A stretch of DNA of 64,000 bases from Conchocele bisecta (GCA_029237695.1 CM055265.1:71029912-71093911), one strand, 5' to 3'. Numbered from the stretch's first letter, positions 11,901-26,900 are shown. Numbers and translations are program-made. The notes: generated from the sequence alone by a model not told the origin.

Positions 11901-14900
11901 ATCCATCATATAGATCTGTTTGTTACAGGTTATGCAACCAATGTCGATCGAGACCAGCCTGTGCATCCGCACAGTCTGATCAGGATCTGCACTGTTTGCC
12001 ATTCCACCAATAACACCTGTCATGCTTCTAACAAAGCAATATTGATCGCTATCAGACTAGAGGAGTGTGCTATTTGACCAGGAGCGACACTGGGCGCATG
12101 TCACATAAGCCCCATTTCTCCAGTCACAGCCACATATGAGCATTACAAAGTTTGCAGCCAGCACAAATCATGAGCTTGGTTTGCACAGTTCGCTGTATGG
12201 CCAGCGAATAGTGAACAACCATGTGTGTGACTGGTGTGCAGACTAGAAACGACATTGACATCTTTTTGTTACATCCTGCCCATATCATATGAGATGTGAG
12301 AAATATGTTGCGTAATCTGTAGATGTATGCGTAATTTGAGTACTTGTAATTTACTGCATACCGGTACATGTTTATGGTAACATAATGGTAAGTGTAAGTG
12401 TCATGTGAAGCTAATAAGCCAAGATTACAATGCATTTCTTCCATTTGTACACCAGTTTAAGTGAAAATGCTTTTATTTTGAAGATACACATGATTTTTCT
12501 AAAGCTTTCTTGTGGAAAGTGAAACAGAGTGATCACAAACGGCATTTCTGTATTGATGCATCCATCCATTCAAAATCTGTGTTGTAGTTTTGAAGTTGCT
12601 GGTATAAGATAAGTCATGTGATTTTGTACCTAAGATTAATCCTTTTCATGCTGAGGATACGCCATTATGTTTGCAGAAAATCCTAAATATTTCCCTTCTA
12701 TGCGCTCAGAAGTTAATGTTGCGACCACTATATCACCGTGGACACAACATATATACTATACATATATACCCCCCCCCCCCCAGCTTCCGCCGCCCCTGTA
12801 TTATTTGTACTGTCTTGTCAAAGTGCACGTGGTTCAAAGTAGTGATCAGTTGATGTATTTTCATTGAAATACTTCAATGTACATACCGGTATATAATTCG
12901 TAATTCAGTGAATGAACAGGAAATTTGTATTCATATGCGAGACATACATATAATATATGCCAGGCGTTTCCCCAGAAATAATTTAAGGCGCTGGGGTATT
13001 TCACCGTGAACGTCGTAATTTGATGAATCATAATTATTAAATTGGGCATATACCCATATATCTCATTTAATACATGTTTAAACCTTATAATACACTCTTA
13101 TAGTGCTTGCAACGATCAAATGGAACTGAAACTAAATGAAAAAAATATCAAAATGGGACCTTTTTTATATTCTATCTGAAATTTATAGCGCTGGGGTACC
13201 TTGTTTTTGAAATTAAGGCGCTGGGGCACCCCTAGGGAAAGGTCTGTATGCATGTAGCAGATATGAATAAAAAGTTCCTGTTCATTCACTGTTTATGCAT
13301 AGAAACAGTATATGTTAGCTCCTGTTACATGTCTTTAACTCTTTGCATGCTAGCGGCGAAAATATCCGCCAAACGAATTAGGAGTATATGTTTTATTTCT
13401 CTCTGTAAATATGTCTTGAAATTTCATTAGAATTGTGTCCGGAGGACACAATTCTAATGAAATTCCAAGACATATTCATGTCATTTATAAGGAGAAGTAA
13501 AAAAAAATATAATGAATTGTCATCTGCTATTTTTGAACTATTTATAGGCCACAAATTTCCCAGCATGCAAAGAGTTAATGCCATAAAAAAGGTACATATA
13601 CTTTTCAGACACAGGCTTTGTGAAAAGTGACACTGGAGGTCGGATTTTTTTAATAACTTTTTTTGTATGAGGTCCTCGTCTCCAGATGCATTTTTGCATG
13701 TCAATTTAAGATGCGGTACATATATGTAAACTACAGTTACTATTTCTTTGTCAATTATGTAGCACACTTAGGCGACAAAAAATTAATGTTTAGATTCTCA
13801 TCCAAATTTTGGGAAAAAATGGGGCGGGTGGGACACTTTTATTTTTTATTTTCAGGCAATACTAAAACGAGGCGCAGTTGCGTGCAATAGTGTTTTGTAA
13901 TAACATGTTCATATTGAAGTATTGCAAATCTGGAGGGGGCGGGTTTTGAGGTTGCTGTATTACGCTACCTAAAGCACTCTGATAAAAAGCTGTGGGAGCG
14001 GTATAATACGCGGGCCGCATCATTCTCGTAAATGTTACCAAATATTTTTTAATTTAAAAAAAAATATAATAATACATGTAATATTTTTTTATTTTTTTTT
14101 AAAATAAAAAACCCTTGGGCGGGCCGTTTTATTAGGGGCGGAAAGGGATGAGAATCTAAACATTAATTTTTTGCAGCCTTACAGTATGTTTTTATTTGTC
14201 CACGACGATAAAAATTTAAGCTCTGATGCGCAGGGATTTTTCAGACATGGAGAAATCTGAGATTTTTTATGGCCTTACTAGTTTGGACGCCAGTCGTTTA
14301 ACCCTTTCAACACCACAGGCCTGTATAGTGGTATTGGCAAACAGTGTAGATCCAGATGAGCCGGCCTGTAACGAGCCATCTCATCAGGATCTGCACTTTT
14401 TGCAAGTAATTTTCATATTTTTGAGTGCAAAAACACCCCCTTTTCATAAATGGACTAATCTGAAAATCATTTTGTGACGGTTGAATTGGCATAACAAAGT
14501 CCATTCCAGTTTCTTAGCGGTGAAAGGGTTAATGGGACCTGATAATGCTTTTAACGCACTGGATTTCAGCTATGCCCAGAAAGTGATGAAACAGATTAGT
14601 AAAAAGTAGTTTCATTGTAGATTTGTATCGCATTTCTGTACCCAATTGCAGGGATTCTGCTGGCGATCGCCACTTTCACAATTGGCGATAAAAATAAACA
14701 ATTGGCGATAAAAAAATACAATTTTCGAAAAAAAATCGCCACTTCAAAAAAAAAAAAATATTTCCCCCCGCGGAATCCCTGCAATTGTACATATAAGTTG
14801 CCTGGAAGAATCGAAGATTAATACAAAAATGTTTATAATACTGATTATATAAATACTAGTGCTGCAAATGCTATTTTTATCCCATTGCGTAGCAAAAATG

Positions 14901-17900
14901 GAATATAGGGATGCAAAGTTGCCCATCCGTCCACCTGTGCGTCACGTTTTCCTATTTGCTATAACTTCTTTACCGTATAACCGATTGGCTTGAAACTTCA
15001 CATGCATGTTTATTATCATCCATATCTTTATTCAACACCCCGCCCATGCTCCCACCATGCCCAAGGTAAATAACTTAGAAATTTCTCCATTCGGCTATAA
15101 CTGCTTTACTGTATGAGCAATTGGCTTCAAACTGCATGTGCATGTTTCTCATCATTCATATTTTCATTTGCCACCCAACCCATGCTCCCCCATGCCCAAG
15201 GTCAAGGCCAAATAACTTTCTGTCCAATAGATATGTGTGTGTTTCTCCATACATCTATAACTTCTTTACTGTATGAGCAATTGGCTTGAAATATCTTGTA
15301 TATATTATTGATCCAACCACCACGGCGATTGGATACATGCTGTTGGTGGCGTTCTTCTTTGTTCATTTGATGGTTACTAATTTATTTTATTTAAATTGAA
15401 CTATTATTTATAACTATTATCTAAGCGTATGTATATATATATATTGTATGATCATTTAGCAATAAACAAGACCTAACAAGGAAAAAAGTGAAAGGTCCAA
15501 GGAATTTTTTGGGAGGTCCGAGAGGATAATCGCTACCAAAACGGTAGAAATATGTGTCTGTTTTATGGGAAATGACTCGTCACAACATGTGTAAATACTC
15601 AAATGAGTCACCATAAATTATCTTATAAGACGATAATCAGAATGGATTTAGCATCGCCATTGAATGATGATAGCAATTTCAGCCTTATCACAGGTCCAGC
15701 GGACTTGTTGCTTGTAAAATACAAAGGTCCGACTTTAAAATTTGCAGGTCCAGGACCTCAGACCAGTGCTATTTTCAGGCCCTGTTGATGGTACATTGTA
15801 TATATTTGAATAATTATATCTCATTCTTGTTTTTAATGTGATCAAATAAATTGATGTGATTAACTGATATATAGGCCATTTGCTTGCATCAAGCGGAAAA
15901 CCCACACAATGTATATCTGAGACATCCGAGAATTAAACCAACTGCCTTCAAATGTATTTTTCACTGACTAAATGTCAAACAGATCCTGGGGGCCGTTTCA
16001 CTAAACTTCCTACGACTAAAATGTTCGTATTAAAGTGAAAAATTATGATAGTCTGTAAATTTCACATCAACACTGATTTCTTGTAAACAATTGTTGGATT
16101 TACATTTATTGAGCATAGGCTGCATATGCAGCCTATGCTCAATAAATGTAATCCATCAATTGAAATTTCTAGACGATCATAAATTTGCGCTTACGAATAT
16201 TTTAGTCGCAAGAAGTTTAGTGAAACGGGCCCGTGCTCGGTCTGCGAATGCAGTCTGCATAGGTCATACATAAATTGATAATGTTGATCGCTTTTTGTCA
16301 TGATACAAAATGTTTTATTTTCACATAGTACTAAATTTGGCGTGCCGTACAAAAATGGATTAGTATAATGGCAAGCCAAATGCACAATAATTCCTTAAAC
16401 CATGGTTTGGAGCTCAAACCCTAGTTTAGGCTCCTCAAACCCTAGTTTGGGCTCGCCAAATGCACAATAATTCGCTAAACCCCAGTTTGAGAGTCTAAAC
16501 CAGGGTTTAGGCTCTCAAACCCCAGTTTGAACAATTATTGTGCATTTGGCCAGAAACTGCCGTTTGAGGTCGTAATCGAATTAATAGCCTAAACCCTAGT
16601 TTGGACCCAAACCGTGGTTTAAGAAAACAACTGCCAATCGTGATCCCAAACGGTAGTTTTCTTAAACCCTGGTTTGAGCAATTATTGTGCACTTGGCGGC
16701 AGAAACCACCGTTTGGACGCTCAAACTAGGGTTTCTGATAGCTTAAACCACGGTTTGAGCTCAAACCCCAGTTTGGACTGCCCAAACCCTAGTTTAGGTT
16801 TGCCAAATGCACAATAATTCCCTAAACCCCAGTTTGAGAGTCTAAACCATGGTTTAGGCTCTCAAACCCCAGTTTGAGCAATTATTGTGCATTTGGCCAG
16901 AAACTGCCGTTTGAGGTCGTAATCGAATTAAAAGCCTAAACCCTAGTTTGGACCCAAATCACAGTTTAAGAAAAAAACTGCCAATCGTGATCCCAAACGG
17001 TAGTTTTCTTAAACCCTGGTTTGAACAATTATTGTGCACTTGGCGGCAGAAACCACCGTTTAGACGCTCAAACTATGGTTTCTGATAGCTTAAACCACGG
17101 TTTGAGCTCAAACCCCAGTTTGGACTGCTCAAACCCTAGTTTAGGCTTGCCAAATGCACAATAATTCCCTAAACCCCAGTTTGAGAGTCTAAACCAGGGT
17201 TTAGGCTCTCAAACCCCAGTTTGAGCAATTATTGTGCATTTGGCCAGAAACTGCCGTTTGAGGTCGTAATCGAATAAAAAGCCTAAACCCTAGTTTGGAC
17301 CCAAACCACAGTTTAAGAAAAAAACTGCCAATCGTGATCCCAAACGGTAGTTTTCTTAAACCCTGGTTTGAGCAATTATTGTGCACTTGGCGGCAGAAAC
17401 CACCGTTTGGACTCAAACTAGGGTTTCTGATAGCTTAAACCACGGTTTGAGCTTAAACCAGGGTTTAGGCTCAATGTATGGTTTTCATTGGACGAAAATT
17501 TTCTCAATGTCTAGTTTTGATTGGCTGACAGAAATCCCTTCCCGCTGGAAGCGTAGTTATCATTGGTCGGATAATTTGGAAAGTCGGGTTTTCATTAACT
17601 GACGCGTTTTCGCGCGTCTGCAACAACAATTGAATACTGAAATGGTGACAAAAATTAACAAAGGATATTTTAATAATTGCAAAAATAATGTTGTCTTATC
17701 ATAAGACGAATATGAACATGTTTTCTTACTCTCTTGCCTGTCATAATCAGCATATTTTCCCAATTTATGAACAGTAGCAGCTGCATACTATTGGTGCGAA
17801 ACTGTGACGTCAGTTTAAAAAGAAGAGTGACCTTAGAACATATATGTTTGCAGTGTATACCCTACTCATAATAATTAAGTACTTTTACATTCAGCAGATT

Positions 17901-20900
17901 GTTACTAATAAACATAGCAAATGCTGTATTGACTCAACGACCACCAGCGTATGGCCTGATCAGACAGCCGGGAAGCGCAGTGTGATATTGGGCTATACTG
18001 GTGGGCTATATCGTAAGGTACTAGTTGTATAATCACCAATTGAAAATAAACATCCGGGTATCACACCTTGGTGCAAACAATGGATTAAAATGTTATTAAC
18101 GCAGTAATTATCAATCCACGCTGATCAGAATATCGACAATCGGTAGATCAGTATAGTCCTTGATCAACTGGCATATACACACCGGCTGCTGAGAATATCA
18201 CCAAATTGTATACCAGTATAGTGCCCGATCAGCATTCTCATCAACTTGGGATGACCACACTATCGCTAATATGTACAACAGTGAAGTCCCTGAGCAGCCG
18301 GCATATCTAGGTAGGTTGATCGGACTATCAGTAATCTGTACACCGGTTTAGTCCCTGAGCAGCCGGCATATCCACTTGTGTTGATGAGACTACCAGTAAT
18401 ATGTACACTAGTGTAGTCCCTGAGCAGGCATCCAGTTGGGTTGTCAAACTATCATATCTGTCACCGGTGTATACCTGAGCAGCGGATATCTAGTTGGGAG
18501 TGCAATCATAATGTACACCGATGTAGTCCCTGATCAGCCGGCATATCTAGCTAGGTTGACCAGACTATCGGTAATCTGTACACCGGTGTAGTCCCTGAGC
18601 AAGCGGCATATCTGGCTACGTTGAACAGATTATCGGTAATCTATACACCGGCGTAGTCCCTGAGCAGTCGGCATATCTAGCTAGGTTGACCAGACTATCG
18701 GTAATCTGTACACCGGTGTAGTCCCTGCGCAAGCGGCATATCTGGCTACGTTGAACAGATTATCGGTAATCTGTACACCTGTGTAGTCCATGAGCAGCCG
18801 GTATATCTAGCTAGGTTGACCAGACTATCGGTAATCTGTACACCGGTGTAGTCCCTGAGCAAGCGGCATATCTGGCTACGTTGAACAGATTATCGGTAAT
18901 CTGTACACCTGTGTAGTCCATGAGCAGTCGGCATATCTAGTTGGGTTGATAAGTCTATCAGTAATCTGTACACCGATGTAGTCCCTGATCAGCCGGTATA
19001 TCTAGCTAGGTTGACCAGACTATCGGTAATCTGTACACCGGTGTAGTCCCTGATCAGGCGGCAGCATGTCTAGCTAAGTTGTTCAGACTATCGGTAATCT
19101 ATACACCAGTATAGTCCATGAGCAACCCGCATATCTAGTTGGGTGGATCATACTATCGGTAATCTGTACACCGGTGTAGTCCCTGAGCAGGCGGCATATC
19201 TAGCTACGTTGACCAGATTATCGGTAATCTGTACACCGGTGTATTCCCTGAGCAGCAGGCATATCTAGCTAGGTTGACTAGAATATCGGTAATCTGTACA
19301 CTGGTGTAGTCCCTGATCAGGCGGCAGCATGTGTAGCTAAGTTGTTCATACTATCGGTAATCTATGGTATCCGGACAGAACCCCCTGGGACAAAACACCC
19401 TCAACCAAAAAATGACTACATGGACATAACCCCCTCAATCATTTTATCAGGTTGGACAAAACACCCTCAATCTTTTTTTCAGGGTGGACGAAACCCCCTC
19501 AATCGTTTTCTCAGGGTGGACGAAACCCCCTCAATCGTTTTCTCAGGGTGGAGAAAACACCCTCATTCGTTTTCGGCTGCCATCTCTCACCAGAAGAAGA
19601 TGAAGACCCTGTGTGAGCAGTACAATCGTGGTGAAAAGACATTGGCGGAGTTCATGGTGGCAATTGGACAGTGTATTCGCATTCATTAAGTGTAATGCAC
19701 ATGAGCAGTACTACTTGTTTTGAAATGTGCTCAAAATATTATGTATGAGTATATGCCTTGTGCTGTTTATATGAATCATTGTTTGTTGTATATTATGACT
19801 GGTATTATTACTAATTATAATAAACGGCAAACAAATCAATGGTTGAGTGGAAAAAGGTTATATCTCCATTATATATATACATATATATGTAATGAAGATA
19901 GACCCTTTCTCCACTCAAAACTCCATCAATCCCAGAAATTGAGGGGGTTTCGTCCACCCTGAGAAAAGGATTGAGGGGGTTTTGTCCACCCTGAGAAAAC
20001 GATTGAGGGGGTTTCTTCCACCCTGAACAAAACATTGAGGGTGTTTTGTCCAACCTGATAAAACGATTGAGGGGGTTATGTCCATGTAGTCATTTTTGCG
20101 TTGAGGGTGTTTTGTCTGAGGGTGTTTTGTCCTACATTCGTAATCTATACATCAGTATAGTCCATGAGCAACCGGCATATCTAGTTGGGTTGATCAGACT
20201 ATCAGTAATCTGTACACCAGTGTAGTCCCAGAGCAGCCGGCATATCTAGCTAGGCTGATCAGACTATCAGTAATCTATACACCAGTGTAGTCCGTGAGCA
20301 GCCGGCATAACTAGCTAGGTTGATTAGACTATCGGTAATCTGTACACCAGTGTAGTCCCAGAGCAGCCGGCTTATCCAGTTGGGTTGATCAGACTATCAG
20401 TAATCTGTACACCGGTGTATCCCTGAGCAGCCGACATATCTACCTAGGTTGAACAGACTATCGGTAATCCGTACACCGGTGTCGTCCCTGATCAGGCGCC
20501 ATATCTAGCTAGGTTGATCAGGCTACCGACACTATATATTAGACAATATATGAATATTTGTTTGTTGTATATTATGATTTGTTTAATTTTAAGCAAAATA
20601 ATATCATCAATAATAATAAACAGCAAACAAATGTTAAATTCATCCCGGGAATTAATGAAGGTTTTTTTTTCCACCCTGTACACATCATGAAGGGGGTTAT
20701 GTCCACCCTGTACAAATCATGAAGGGGGTTATGTCCACCCTGTACAAATCATGAAGGGGGTTATGTCCACCCTAAAAATCTAAGGGTTTTATTGTCCTGT
20801 TGTAATTTTCACACGAAGGGCGTTATGTCCAAGGGGGTTTTGTCCTACATTCATATAGTATACGAGCGTAGTCCCTGATCAGGCGACATATCTTAGCTAG

Positions 20901-23900
20901 GTTGATCAGGCTACCCACACTATGTATATCAGTGTAGTCCCTGATCAGGCGGCACATCTAGTTAGGTTGATCAGGCTATCGACACTATGTACATCAGTGT
21001 AGTCCCTGATCACGTGGCATACCTAGCTATGTTGATCAGACTACCGACACGATGTATACCAACGTAGTCCCTGATCAGCCTCCATATCTAATTAGGTTGA
21101 CCAGACAACCGACACCATGTACTGCAGCACATGTACTAGTAGTCCCTGATCAGCTTGCATATTTACCAAGGCTGATTAGACTACCGGCAATATGTACATC
21201 AGTGTAGTCCCTAATCAGTCTGGATACAGTGGGGATTCTACTTATAAGATGAAATATTTTAATAAAAAGATGGATGGATGGATGTGCATTCACCTCTCTC
21301 AGATAATTACGCCGATTTTCTTTCCCCCATTACGCCGTATTTTCACCTTTATCCAAATAATCGATCATTACGCCATTCAGTGAGGCCGTGCATTTCCATG
21401 TCTCCGATAACCGTAGGCTAAATCGATCATCCAATGGTAACTAGGCTTTGAGATCGATGAACCAATCGTAACTCGGGGTGTGACGGATGCCCAAAACATA
21501 TTTTAAGCGATCAGCCAATGATAACCAGGCTTTGTGATCACTTTAACCAATCGTAACTCGGGGTGTGACGGGTAACAGAAACCACCGTTTAGGCCGATTT
21601 AGTAAATTAACTACCGATTACGACCTCAAACGGCAGTTTCTGGCCAAATGCATGCACTAATTGCTCAAACTGGGTTTGGGAGCCTAAACCATGGTTTAGG
21701 ATCTCAAATCTGGGGTTTAATGAATTATTGTGCATTTGGCGAGCCTAAACTAGGGTTTGGGCAGTCTAAACTGGGGTTTGAGCTCAAAAACCGTGGTTTA
21801 AGCTATCAGAAAAACCTAGTTTGAGCGTCCAAACGGTGGTTTCTGCCGCCAAGTGCACAATAATTGCTCAAACCAGGGTTTAAGAAAACTACCGTTTGGG
21901 ATCACGATTGGCAGTTTTTTTCTTAAACTGTGGTTTGGGTCCAAACTAAGGTTTAGGCGTTTTATTCGATTACGACCTCAAACGGCAGTTTCTGGGCAAA
22001 TGCACAATAATTGTTCAAACTGGGGTTTGAGAGCCTAAACCCTGGTTTAGACTCTCAAACTGGGGTTTAGGGAATTATTGTGCATTTGGCGAGCCGAAAC
22101 TAGGGTTTGAGCAGTCTAAACTGGGGTTTGAGCTCAAACCGTGGTTTAAGCTATCAGAAACCCTAGTTTGAGAGTCCAAACGGTGGTTTCTGCCGCCAAG
22201 TGCACAATAATTGCTCAAACCAGGGTTTAAGAAAACTACCATTTGGGATCTCAAATGGCAGTTTAAGCCCAAACTAGGGTTTGAGGAGCCTAAACTAGGG
22301 TTTGAGCTCCAAACCATGGTTTAAGGAATTATTGTGCATTTGGCTTGCCATAGATTAGGTAGAATCAAAATTAAAGTTCAAAAGTTCATATTTCACTAGA
22401 CACGGTGTCTTTTATGTTGCCCACCTTACTGTGGCATGTGAATAATTGTTCAACATCTGCCCAAATATAGTATGTGCATGTTATTTATATACTTTGTATA
22501 TACAGTTTAATGGCCCAAATAATGCATATCAGCGCTCAGAGCTTGTATTCAAATTAACACTTTCACCCTTAAGTAACTGAATGGACTTTGATATATATAT
22601 ATGTTAATTTTGCAACCAATCTAATCGTCACAAAATGATTTTGAGTCTAGTCCATTTATAAAAAGGGAGTGTTTTTGTTCTCAGAAACATGAAAATTACT
22701 TGCAAAAAGTGCTGATCCTGATGAGACGGCTCATCACGAGCTGGCTCATCTGGATCTACACTGTTTGCCAATACCACTATATATATCTGTAGTGTTGAAA
22801 GGGTTAACTTACTAGTATTAATATGTATTGTGAAACATATATTTGAAATAAAATATTGTTTAAAGTATTCAAAAAGAAATGGGACTGATGGGATTTGTGG
22901 CCAGTGTAGCTCTTGATCAAATATCACTCATGTAGCCTGATAACGATCTATATGGCTTGTTAGAAGCATAACATGTGTTTCATTGATAGAATGGCGAACA
23001 GTGCAGATCCTGATCCGACCGTGCGGAGCTGAATCTACACTGGTCGCAAAGCCAATCTCCATTTCTTCAGACACAGCCACATTTGATGAAGATTCACCAC
23101 AATATGCCCCGATCTGGGTCTATGCTGGTCGTAAACATTATAAAGTACCTTTTCTCATCTTGAGACCAATTTATATCCACAGGTGGACAGCTGTAGCCTA
23201 TTTCATCAACATTGCAAAGTATACTTATCTAACAAAGTATACTTTGAGGGAGTAATCATTTATTTTTCCCGAAATTCATTATTTCATATAGTAACGACTG
23301 CAATATCTGATGATTAAAAGTGTGCAGAATTATTATACTGAATTTATTACATTATCACAGCCAAAATGGCTGTGATAATGTAATAAATTCAGTATAATAA
23401 AAATTAATAAATTTATCCTTAAATTGAAAATTTCTCCCTCAAAGTATACTTTGCTAGATAAGTATACTTTGCAATGTTGGTGAAATATGCTACTGGTTGG
23501 GAGCATAGCAAGGGAAATTGAACCCTTTCACCCCTAAATAACTGGTATGAATTTTGATGTTAATTTTCTGACCAATCCAATCATCGCCAATGATTTGCAG
23601 ACTCATCCATTTATGAAAATAGGGTGTTTTTGTTCTAAAAATGTAAAAAATACTTTCAAAAAGTGTAGATCCTGATGAGACGGCTCGTCGTGAGCCGTTT
23701 ATCTGTTATAGATGGCTGTATCAGAATCCCAATATCCCTTGTTTGGCCCTCAGGTACATTTTTGGTTTTCGTGTTATTTGAGAGTTGAATCTGGTTATAC
23801 CCATTTATATAAGAGTAGTAAGATTAGTACTAATCTTATTACTTTTACTTTAGGGAGTGGGGATATGTGATTATGACACCAGATCAGGTTATCCTAATTT

Positions 23901-26900
23901 CAGGGCTGAGTATATCATTTTACGTAAAGATATTCAGTTCAATATATTCAGTTCTGAATTTGTGATTTCCGCTCCCGCCCCACCCCCTACAACCCAATCC
24001 TTCAATGTACACAATTCAGTGAAATAGGGGAATCGACCTTGTTAACCCGGCCTAAAATGACCTTAGCTGTTGACAGGCCGATAAACACCATGAAACTCTT
24101 TCAACACTACAGCCACAACTACCACATGACGAGCCGTCTCATCATGATCAGCACTTTTTGAAAGTAATTTTTATCTGTTTTAAAAGCTCCCCATTTCATG
24201 AATGGACTAGTCTGAAAATCATTTTGTGACAATTGGATTGGTTGGAAAACTAACATATGCATTCCAGTTCTATAGGGGTGAAAGGGTTCATTAAATAAAT
24301 AAAGTACCGTAATTACCCTAAATATTCGGACACCAAAACCAATTGTTATAAGTGTCCTAAACATTTATCAAGTTGATTATGTTGTCCAATGAGGCCTCCG
24401 AAGCATTCTGTGAAAATGGCAAATAGTGCAGACCCTGATCAGACTGCTCCTTCAGGAGCAGGCTGGTCTGGGTCTACACTGTTTGCTCACATATTGGTGT
24501 CCGAATATTTAGGGTAAGTACGGTACTTCCATCCACAGCCTCAGTATACCAAGGACAGGTTTCCCACAGAAGATGGCAGCTGGTTGATCCTCTGTCTCAG
24601 TATCACATCCGGTATCAGTCGAATCCTCTTCGGCAAGCTCGCCGACTACAAATGTGTCAGTCGACTCCGCCTTCAACAGTTTGCGTTCTTCATTCTCGGC
24701 ACGTCGACTCTCTGTATTCCTTTATCGACGAGTTTCGCCGGTCTGATTGTGATCAGCCTGATTATGGGTGTGTGTGACGGGATATTCGTCTGCCTTCTCG
24801 GCCCGATCGCCTTTGATATCGTCGGCCCGGCTGAGGCATCCCAGGCCATTGGGTTTTTGCTGGGCATCTTCAGTATTCCGTTTACAATTGGGCCACCAGT
24901 CGCTGGTAAGTGAACAATGGTTTAACCCTTAGAATGTGGGAAACAAAATTTGTCGTCTGCTCTTGGTATATGTCATGTCTCCTTTCCATTGGAAATGATT
25001 CTGAAGTGTTGTCAAAGCATGCTTAGAATGCGGGAAACAAAAATTGTCGTCTGCTGTTGTTTTATATTTTGTCTTCTCTTTCAATAACAATACAAAGATG
25101 GTTTGACAGCACTTTATTTACATTGGAATTGATTCTAAAGTGGTGTCAAAGCATGCTTTTGATGAGAAAATTGGAAAATATATACGGCAAATTCTTTTTT
25201 GTAAGAGTTTCTCCATCATGCCATCACATTCTCTTGTATAAAAGCTTAATAGATGGAGATGGTAGCTTCCTTATGGTGTGCAGATGCGCAGAGTGAATTT
25301 CAATTATTGATTTGATTCCCGGCTCATGGATTATCTCCCCATTTTTTGGACTTTGAAATGTTGGAAAAGTGGGTATATTGTGATTACATGCCATCAATTT
25401 TTCTCTAGTTGATGAATTGGCAAACACAGCAGATCCTGATCAGACTGTGGATGCTCAAGCTGATCTGGATCTACACTGGTCGTAAAATCTATAAGCACCA
25501 TTTCTCCAGTCACAGCCACATATCTGGAGCGACATTTATAAAAGTCATCATAATGTCCTTTAATACCTTTTGGTTTTAAGTTCGCACAAGTAACTTACTT
25601 AGTTTCTGTTTGTAAAGAACATATAGGAAGTAATTTAAATAGTATGGTTTCTTGTGTCAGTTTTGATCTGTGATAGCTAGCTCATATTGCCAGCTGTCCG
25701 TCAGGCTTTGTGAAAATCGGGCACCTTTATTAAAAGTTGATGCCGTCAGGTGCATTGTCGGTAAGGTGGGCGATGCATGTCATAACTCACACCAGTGGAT
25801 GGTAGGTGGGAGCATGCGATGGGTAATTTAACGATCGGGGTTCATCCTTACCGGAACCCAGACCAGAGACCTGGTTTGGCCCTCACGTACGTCAATGGCA
25901 TTCTTGTATGCGACAGTTGAATCTGGTGTTACTTTTAGGAGAAGGGCCCAAATGACATTGGTGTGGTATGGACCTGGCACCAGGTCGGGTTATTCTAATT
26001 TCAGGGCTGAATATATTTTTTCTCGATGTAAATATTCCGTTCTGATAGTGGGATTATCCCCCCCAATGCAGCAGGTTAAAACGGGATCGAACCCGTTGGC
26101 CCGGCCTTAAATTACCTTAGCTGTTGATAGGCCGTTAAACACCAATAATAATTCCAGCACAAAAATATTTACACAATTCCCTAAGATTTGATTGGCCCGT
26201 AGCAAGTCTCTGTCCAAAATTGATATCCCAGTAAACTCCCACGCCGAACTACTTTCCGTAACCGTGAGGCATAGTTAAAATAATTCTGAAGAAAACGGAA
26301 AATAAACACATTTTCTTGATGAATTTATTTAAAATGCTGGAATTATAAGGAATGAATGGCCTTTTTGTGGAATTTATCGGGGATATAAACTTGGAAAAGT
26401 CGCGGGAATACTGGACGAAGGCCGGAAGACTTTTCCAAGTTTATACCCCGATAAATTCCATAAAAATGCCATTCATTCCTATAATAAACAAACAAACAAA
26501 CATAACTTACACCTGTTATTAACCCTTTCAACACTACAGACCTCTATAGCGGTGCTTGTGAACAGTGCAGATCCAGATGAGCAATAATTATCAGAGAAAA
26601 AACAACAAAACTTTTCAGGGCTCCAGATAAGGAATTAGTAATTGAGTATTTTCACTCCATCATTTCTGAAGCAATTGGGTATTTCAAACTTTTAATTGGG
26701 TAAAATAAAATCACACTACTGTTTACACATCAACAGACAGCAATTATTGAATAGTTTGCTTCGAAATGAAAACATATCTTGGCATTTCATTAGAATTGTC
26801 TCCTTGGAGACAATTCTAATGAAATACCAAGACGTGTTTTCATAATATATTTGTGGTATGTTTATTGTTTTCTGCAGCACGATAAAGGTACCACAAAATT

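Larger units (their letters stand above)
16368..22351. mobile_element. Giant foldback element carrying satellite DNA
   Basis: Opens ATGGCAAGCCAAATGCAC and closes GTGCATTTGGCTTGCCAT. Long inverted arms (about 16368-17475 and 21575-22351) are built from direct subrepeats of about 348 bp, each rich in AAAC-N4-GTTT motifs. Flanks GGATTAGTA and GATTAGGTA look like an imperfect target duplication of 8-9 bases. The middle holds a 65-bp satellite and a second foldback. No transposase frame is visible. The architecture resembles foldback or Mutator/P-like elements; the assignment is inference. Confidence 0.75.

Noticed and set aside
18120..21225. CRISPR-like appearance of regular 65-bp repeats
   Set aside because: The whole unit repeats with drift; there are no unique spacers and the context is an animal intron.
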